Positions 59,434 to 64,000 of a stretch of 64,000 nt of DNA are shown one piece after another. The notes beneath the pieces were generated by a model. The model was not told where the DNA came from. It did no database searches and saw nothing but the letters and a program-made list of their open reading frames with translations. The position numbers and the translations under genes are program-made. Source of the stretch: Azospirillum thiophilum (GTDB lineage Bacteria > Pseudomonadota > Alphaproteobacteria > Azospirillales > Azospirillaceae); assembly GCF_001305595.1 (NCBI RefSeq), contig NZ_CP012404.1, positions 558,001 to 622,000 of the forward strand. Reading direction: 5' to 3'. The number at the start of each line of letters is the position of its first letter. The stretch's first letter is position 1.

Positions 59434-60822
59434 TCATTTCTTGGCGTTGATGGTCTTCCAGCGCACGGAAATCCGCGCGCCGCCGCCCGGCGTCTGATGA
59501 CCGCCGGCATGCGGGTCGGCGGGCGGGATGCCGGCCGGCGGGTTGTTGGCGTACTGCACGGTCGCGCCGGTCTTCTCCAGCAGCGTCTGCGCGATGAAGA
59601 TGCCCAGCCCCATATGGCCGCCGCCCGCCTGGCCCTTGGGGCCTGAGCGCTCGCCGCGCACCGACAGGTACGGCTCGCCGATGCGGCCCAGCAGATGGGG
59701 CGGGAAGCCCGGCCCGTCGTCCATCACCGTCACGGTGACGCCGCGGCCGTCCCAGGCGGCGGCGACCGTGACCTTGTGGCGGGCGAACTGGTGGGCGTTC
59801 TGGATGAAGTTGCCGATGCCGTGGATGATTTCCGGGCTGCGGCGCAGGAAGGGTTCGTCGACCTCGCCGACCGGGTGCGGCTCCACCGCGAAGGCGATGT
59901 GGCCCAGCCGGTGCGGGGCGGCGGCGGCCTCGATCAGCGTGGTCAGCGGCAGCCGTTCGAACGGGTCGCCGCCATCGGCCTCGGGCTTGCGCGCCAGATC
60001 GGCCAGGATCTCGCGGCAGCGCATCACCTGGCTCTGCAGCAGCTCGACATCCTCGCCATAGGGGCTGTCGGGCGGCAGGTCGCGCGCCAGCTCCTTCGCC
60101 ACCACGGCGATGGTGCCGAGCGGCGAGCCCAGCTCGTGCGCGGCGGCGGCGGCGAGCGCGCCCAGGGCGCCCAGCCGCTGTTCGCGCGCCAGCGCCACCT
60201 GCGAGGCGGCGAGCGCATCGGCGAAGCGCCGCGCCTCGGCGGCGACGCGGAAGACGTAGCCGGCGATGAAGACCGCCGACACCGTCAGCGACAGCCACAC
60301 CCCGAAGGCGTAGAGCGGCGCCATGGAGCGCACCGGCTCCTCCCACGGCAGCGGGAAGTGCCACAGGGCGAGCGCGGTCAGGCAGATCAGGTTCAGGCCG
60401 GTCAGCAGCACCGTGCTGTAGCGCGACAGGATCGCCGCGCCGACGGTCATCGGCGCCAGCAGCAGGATGGCGAAGGGGTTGCTGAGACCGCCGGTGAGGT
60501 ACAGCAGCAGCGTCAGCTGCAGCATGTCGTAGCTGAGATACAGCGCCGCGTCGCGGTCGGCCAGCCGCAGCCGGCCGCCCTGCTGGGCCATCGCCACCAC
60601 GTTCAGCAGGGCAGACGCGCTGATGGCGGCCAGCACCGGCCCCAGCGGCAGCGGGAAGCCCAGCCCGAGGCTGACGAAGCCGACCGCGGCCAGCTGGCCG
60701 ATGACCGCGACCCAGCGGATCAGGATCAGCGTGCGCAGCGTGATGCGGCCGTCGGGCTGCGCCCATTGCGGCGGCGGCGAGGCCGGGATAGGTCCGGCCA
60801 ATGCGCCGGCGAGCGTCATCAT
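59434..60822 (-). CDS. regB: Redox sensor histidine kinase RegB/PrrB/ActS
   Basis: RegB is a membrane kinase that responds to the ubiquinone pool and to oxidation of a cysteine. The 462-residue protein has six membrane helices, the quinone-binding motif GGLSNPFAILLLAP, the H-box AAAAAHELGSPLGTIAVVAKE, a cysteine in SQVMRCREILADLARKPEA at the place of the redox-active cysteine, and the kinase boxes MDDGPGFPPHLLGRIGEPY and GGGHMGLGIFIAQTLLEKT. Two adjacent ATGs (60822 and 60819) are possible. The longer open frame upstream is antisense to the ABC gene. senC, which often lies nearby in related bacteria, is not present. Confidence 0.94.
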   Translation of the reverse strand: MMTLAGALAGPIPASPPPQWAQPDGRITLRTLILIRWVAVIGQLAAVGFVSLGLGFPLPLGPVLAAISASALLNVVAMAQQGGRLRLADRDAALYLSYDMLQLTLLLYLTGGLSNPFAILLLAPMTVGAAILSRYSTVLLTGLNLICLTALALWHFPLPWEEPVRSMAPLYAFGVWLSLTVSAVFIAGYVFRVAAEARRFADALAASQVALAREQRLGALGALAAAAAHELGSPLGTIAVVAKELARDLPPDSPYGEDVELLQSQVMRCREILADLARKPEADGGDPFERLPLTTLIEAAAAPHRLGHIAFAVEPHPVGEVDEPFLRRSPEIIHGIGNFIQNAHQFARHKVTVAAAWDGRGVTVTVMDDGPGFPPHLLGRIGEPYLSVRGERSGPKGQAGGGHMGLGIFIAQTLLEKTGATVQYANNPPAGIPPADPHAGGHQTPGGGARISVRWKTINAKK

Positions 60823-60885
60823 GACAGATGCCCTCGGGACGGATGCCCCTGGCGGTTGCGGCGGTTGCCGCCATATTCTGTGCCC

Positions 60886-61761
60886 ATGACCGAACGAACC
60901 ATGCCGCAGCATCCGGCCATCATTCCCTCCCCTGCCCCCTCCGCTGTCCCGGCCCCCGCCCCGGCCATCCGGGCCGACGGGCTGACCAAGCGCTTCCCGA
61001 CGCCCGGCGGCGGGCAGGTCACGGCGGTCGACGCCATCGGCTTCACCGTGGCGCGCGGCAGCGTGACCGGCCTGCTTGGCGGGAACGGCGCCGGCAAGAC
61101 GACGACCATCTCGATGCTGCTCGGGCTGCTGCTGCCGACGGCCGGGACTGTGGAGATCCTGGGCGTCGACATGGCGCGCCATCGGCATGCCGTGCTTCCG
61201 CGCATGAACTTCTCCTCCCCCTACGTCGAGCTGCCCCATCGGTTGACGGTGCGGGAGAACCTTACCGTCTATGCCCACCTCTACGGTTTGACATGCGTCA
61301 AAAAGCGCGTCCAAGAATTGGCCGAGCATCTTGACCTGACCCGGTTTCTCGATCGTCCGTCCGGCGGCCTGTCCGCCGGGCAGAAAACCCGCGTCGCCCT
61401 GGCCAAGGCCCTGCTGAACGACCCGGAGCTCCTGCTGCTCGACGAGCCGACCGCCTCGCTCGACCCCGACACCGCCGATTGGATCCGGACCTATCTGGAG
61501 CGCTACCGCGCCCGCACCGGCGCCACCATCCTCCTGGCCTCCCACAACATGCTGGAGGTGGAGCGGCTGTGCGACGGCGTGCTGATGATGCGGCAGGGCA
61601 GGATCGTCGACCGCGGCGCGCCGTCGGCCCTGCTCGCCCGCTACGGCCGCCAGACCCTGGAGGAGGTGTTCCTGGACATCGCCCGCGCGCCCGACGGCTC
61701 GCTCCTGGCCGGGGAGACGGCCGGGCAGACGGCCGGGGAGACCGCCGATGCCGCCGAATGA
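60886..61761 (+). CDS. ABC transporter ATP-binding protein
   Basis: The 291-residue protein is the ATPase of an ABC-2 type exporter. Motifs: Walker A LLGGNGAGKTTTISMLLGLL, signature LSAGQKTRVALAKALLNDP, Walker B LLLLDEPTASLDPDTAD and the switch histidine in LLASHNMLEVERLCDG. A proline/alanine-rich leader of about 28 residues precedes the conserved domain, so a start further in is possible, but the ATG at 60886 is the first in the gap to regB (63 bases). The C-terminus has a degenerate GETAGQTAGETA repeat. The permease gene overlaps its end by 14 bases. The substrate is not known; similar pairs are often found beside regB. Confidence 0.9.
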   Translation: MTERTMPQHPAIIPSPAPSAVPAPAPAIRADGLTKRFPTPGGGQVTAVDAIGFTVARGSVTGLLGGNGAGKTTTISMLLGLLLPTAGTVEILGVDMARHRHAVLPRMNFSSPYVELPHRLTVRENLTVYAHLYGLTCVKKRVQELAEHLDLTRFLDRPSGGLSAGQKTRVALAKALLNDPELLLLDEPTASLDPDTADWIRTYLERYRARTGATILLASHNMLEVERLCDGVLMMRQGRIVDRGAPSALLARYGRQTLEEVFLDIARAPDGSLLAGETAGQTAGETADAAE

Positions 61762-62623
61762 GCCCATGAGAGATCCCATGAATGACCCTTCGGTCCATCC
61801 GGCCATTCCCCGCGCCGATTTCTCGCTACGCCGGATCGCCGCCATGGTGCTGCGCTACTGGTACCTGCTGCGCGGATCCTGGCCGCGCATCCTGGAACTG
61901 GCCTATTGGCCGACCATGCAGATGATCCTGTGGGGCTACATCAACCAGTTCATGGCGTCGGGCAGCGGCGGGGGCAGCGGCTGGGTGGCGCAGGGGGCCG
62001 GCGTGCTGGTCAGCGCGGTGCTGCTGTGGGACGTCCTGTTCCGCGGCCAGCTCGGCGTCTCCGTCTCCTTCCTGGAGGAGATGTGGTCGCGCAACCTCGG
62101 CCACCTGTTCGTCAGCCCGCTCCGCCCCGGCGAATGGATCACCGCGCTGATGACCATGAGCCTGCTGCGCACGCTGATCGGCGTGCTGCCGGCGGCGCTG
62201 CTGGCGATCCCCTTCTTCGGCTATTCGGTCTTCGCGCTGGGCCTGCCGCTGGCGGCCTTCTTCGTCAACCTGATCGTCCTGGGCTGGTCGCTCGGCCTGC
62301 TGATCGTGGCGCTGATCCTGCGCTACGGCATGGGGGCGGAGGGGCTGGCCTGGATCGTCGTCTTCATGCTGGCCCCGGTCAGCGCGGTCTACTATCCGGT
62401 GTCGATCCTGCCCGTCTGGCTCCAGCCGGTCGCGCTGGCCCTGCCGTCGGCCCATGTGTTCGAGGGCATGCGGGCGCTGATCTTCGACGGCATCCTGCGC
62501 TGGGACCATCTGGCCTGGGCCTTCGGCCTGAACGCGCTCTACATGGCGGCGGGCGTCGCGGTCTTCCTCTACGCCTTCCGTCAGGCGCGCATTCGCGGCG
62601 CGCTGCTGCAGACCGGGGAGTGA
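61748..62623 (+). CDS. ABC-2 type transporter permease
   Basis: The 291-residue protein has six predicted membrane helices in the NodJ/DrrB-like ABC-2 arrangement: the first near LELAYWPTMQMILWGYI, then a conserved amphipathic element FLEEMWSRNLGHLFVSPLRP and later segments FVNLIVLGWSLGLLIVALIL and VFMLAPVSAVYYPVSILPVW. It overlaps the ATPase gene, so they form one exporter. In-frame ATGs at 61766 and 61778 are alternative starts, since the first residues are poorly conserved. The exported substrate is not shown by the sequence; polysaccharide or lipid-linked molecules are common for the family. Confidence 0.9.
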   Translation: MPPNEPMRDPMNDPSVHPAIPRADFSLRRIAAMVLRYWYLLRGSWPRILELAYWPTMQMILWGYINQFMASGSGGGSGWVAQGAGVLVSAVLLWDVLFRGQLGVSVSFLEEMWSRNLGHLFVSPLRPGEWITALMTMSLLRTLIGVLPAALLAIPFFGYSVFALGLPLAAFFVNLIVLGWSLGLLIVALILRYGMGAEGLAWIVVFMLAPVSAVYYPVSILPVWLQPVALALPSAHVFEGMRALIFDGILRWDHLAWAFGLNALYMAAGVAVFLYAFRQARIRGALLQTGE

Positions 62624-62639
62624 TGCCGGCGCTATCGAC

Positions 62640-62888
62640 TCAGGAGCGGGCGCCCGGCGCCAGCAGCGGCCCGACCCAACGCGCCAGGAAGGCGTCCGCC
62701 GCCGCGCCGGCCACCGCCGGCCTTGCGGCCAACAGCAGCTGCAGCAGTGCCGTATGCAGCTCCGTGCAGGCCGACAGGTCGACGCGCGGCACCGCGGTCG
62801 CCTCCAGCCATTCCGCGAGCGGCAGCGCCTCGTCCACCGTGCAGGCGGCTTCGAAGCGGGCGAGATCGTCGTCGTAGCGGATCGGCAT
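62640..62888 (-). CDS. STAS-like protein coupled to cheA
   Basis: The 82-residue protein resembles a short STAS (anti-sigma-antagonist-like) domain: RYDDDLARFEAACTVDEALP, then ATAVPRVDLSACTELHTALLQ, with the central strand-helix (VDLSACTELHTALLQLLLAA) at the phosphoserine loop position, where the residues here are Ser-Ala-Cys-Thr. The ATG at 62888 overlaps the cheA stop (TGATG); GTG 62891 is another possible start. It is translated after cheA on the reverse strand. It is probably a partner in the chemotaxis-like pathway, but its function is not known. Confidence 0.72.
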   Translation of the reverse strand: MPIRYDDDLARFEAACTVDEALPLAEWLEATAVPRVDLSACTELHTALLQLLLAARPAVAGAAADAFLARWVGPLLAPGARS

Positions 62889-64000
62889 CACAGCAGCTCC
62901 CTCAGGTCGAGCACCAGGATCAGCCGGCCGTCCCCCAGCACCGCGGTTCCGGCATAGCCGCGCAGGCCGCGCAGCACCCCGCTCATCGGCCGCAGCACCA
63001 CGTCGGCACGCTCGCCGACATCGTCGACCGCGACGGCGACCGGGCCGTCCCCCATCTCGGCCAGCAGCACGCAGTCGGTCCCGCCTTCTCCCGGCCCGTC
63101 CCCCAGCTCCTCTTCCGGCTGGCCCAGCAGGCGGCGCAGGCGGACCAGCGGGACGACGCGGTCGCGCAGGACGACGCTTTCCGCCCGCTTCACCGCGCGG
63201 ATGGCGGTGCGCGGCACGCGCTGGACGCCGCCGACCAGGGCGACCGGCACGCCGTAGAGCGCCCCCGCCGCCTCCACCACCACGACGCGGGTGATGCTGA
63301 GCGTCAGCGGCAGGGCGAGCCGGACCCGCGTGCCGGCGCCGACCGTCGAGGCGATCTCCACCCGGCCGCCGGCCCGTTCCACCGCGGCGCGCACCGCATC
63401 CATGCCGACCCCGCGGCCGGACAGGTCGGAAACACCGGTCGCCGTGCTGAATCCGGGGGCGAAGACCAGCCGCAGCGCGTCAGTATCGACCAGGGCCGCG
63501 GCGGCCTCCGGCTCCAGCAACCCCTTGGCCACGGCGGCGCGGCGCATCGCGGCGGGGTCGATGCCGCCGCCGTCGTCCGAAACCTCGACCACCACGCCGT
63601 CCTTGTCCTGGAAGGCGCGGATGCGCAGGGTGCCGGCGGGTGGCTTGCCGGCGGCGGCACGGCGCTCCGGACCCTCGATGCCGTGGTCGAGCGCGTTGCG
63701 CACCAGATGCAGCAGCGGCTCGCCCAGCATGTCGAGAATGTCCTTGTCGGCCTCCGTCTCCGCCCCCTCCAGCACCAGCTCCACACTCTTGCCCAGCCGG
63801 CGGGCGGTGTCGCGGACCAGCCGGGGCAGCGGTTCGAAGACCCGGGCCAGCGGCAGCAGCCGCAGCCGCAGGGCGGCATGGCGCAGGTCGCCGACCAGCG
63901 TGTCCAGCCGGGCGGAGAAGGATTTCAGGTCGCGCCCGAACTCGGCCCCCGGACCGGCATCCGCGGCGCGGCGGACCAGCGGCCCAAGCTGTCCCTTCAC
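62888..64000 (-). CDS. cheA: CheA-type chemotaxis histidine kinase, C-terminal part (5' end outside window)
   Basis: The visible 370 residues hold the dimerisation, ATP-binding and CheW-like domains of CheA. ATP-site boxes are HLVRNALDHGIEGPERR (N box), VVEVSDDGGGIDPAAM (G1) and LSGRGVGMDAVRAAVERAGG (G2); the C-terminal CheW-like domain starts near ALPLTLSITRVVVVEAAGAL and ends VLGDGRLILVLDLRELL. The N-terminal HPt (P1) domain with the phosphorylated histidine lies beyond the right edge of the window. The STAS-like gene follows with overlapping stop and start. It could serve chemotaxis or a chemotaxis-like system controlling another behaviour. Confidence 0.92.
   Translation of the reverse strand: MKGQLGPLVRRAADAGPGAEFGRDLKSFSARLDTLVGDLRHAALRLRLLPLARVFEPLPRLVRDTARRLGKSVELVLEGAETEADKDILDMLGEPLLHLVRNALDHGIEGPERRAAAGKPPAGTLRIRAFQDKDGVVVEVSDDGGGIDPAAMRRAAVAKGLLEPEAAAALVDTDALRLVFAPGFSTATGVSDLSGRGVGMDAVRAAVERAGGRVEIASTVGAGTRVRLALPLTLSITRVVVVEAAGALYGVPVALVGGVQRVPRTAIRAVKRAESVVLRDRVVPLVRLRRLLGQPEEELGDGPGEGGTDCVLLAEMGDGPVAVAVDDVGERADVVLRPMSGVLRGLRGYAGTAVLGDGRLILVLDLRELL

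Overview
The window is GC-rich bacterial chromosome, or a large replicon, from an alphaproteobacterium. The gene set fits the Rhodospirillales, most likely an Azospirillum-type organism: an aerobic cobalamin cluster, a RegB/RegA redox two-component system, NnrS, MHYT and HD-GYP signalling, and a large exopolysaccharide cluster. Genus assignment is inference from gene content and codon use; there is no rRNA or tRNA in the window to confirm it.

Region 1 (1-13.0 kb) is a tightly packed, mostly overlapping cobalamin cluster: cobN (3' part), cobG, cobH, cobI, cobJ, cobK (reverse), cobL, cobE, cobM, cbiD (reverse), cobA, cobB, bluB, then a tenA-type gene. It supplies uroporphyrinogen III methylation, ring contraction, most corrin methylations, a,c-amidation, cobalt insertion and dimethylbenzimidazole synthesis. 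No cobF is present; cbiD and cobE probably cover that step. cobG carries an in-frame palindromic repeat insertion, and related repeats lie in two intergenic gaps.

Region 2 (13.0-25.0 kb) holds mntP under a yybP-ykoY manganese riboswitch, purine catabolism (guaD, puuD), a TetR-controlled RND efflux pair, a small phosphorelay set (HPt protein, receiver-only regulator) and nnrS with an FNR/NNR-type box.

Region 3 (25.1-39.4 kb) is accessory DNA. It contains a YcaQ-type glycosylase gene, an AT-rich orphan gene, an Lrp regulator, and a dedA gene cut by a Tn3-family element that carries a toxin-antitoxin cassette. These are followed by an IS5-type remnant, a two-gene cassette made of a 112-residue protein and a 1438-residue protein with a beta-rich N-terminus and six FN3-like repeats, and an IS256-family element next to a gene remnant. 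The two-gene cassette is the best candidate here for an undescribed system.

Region 4 (39.4-46 kb) encodes an HD-GYP response regulator behind a large MHYT hybrid histidine kinase, then hppD and a divergent Lrp regulator. Region 5 (46-57.4 kb), all on the reverse strand, makes and exports a polysaccharide: three glycosyltransferases, GDP-fucose synthase, an NAD-dependent epimerase, a nucleotide-sugar dehydrogenase, a Wzx-type flippase and a Wzc/GumC-type co-polymerase with tyrosine kinase domain. Region 6 (57.6-64 kb) has an FNR-type regulator, a DUF2892 membrane protein, RegA/RegB, an ABC-2 transporter, a STAS-like protein and the C-terminal part of a CheA.
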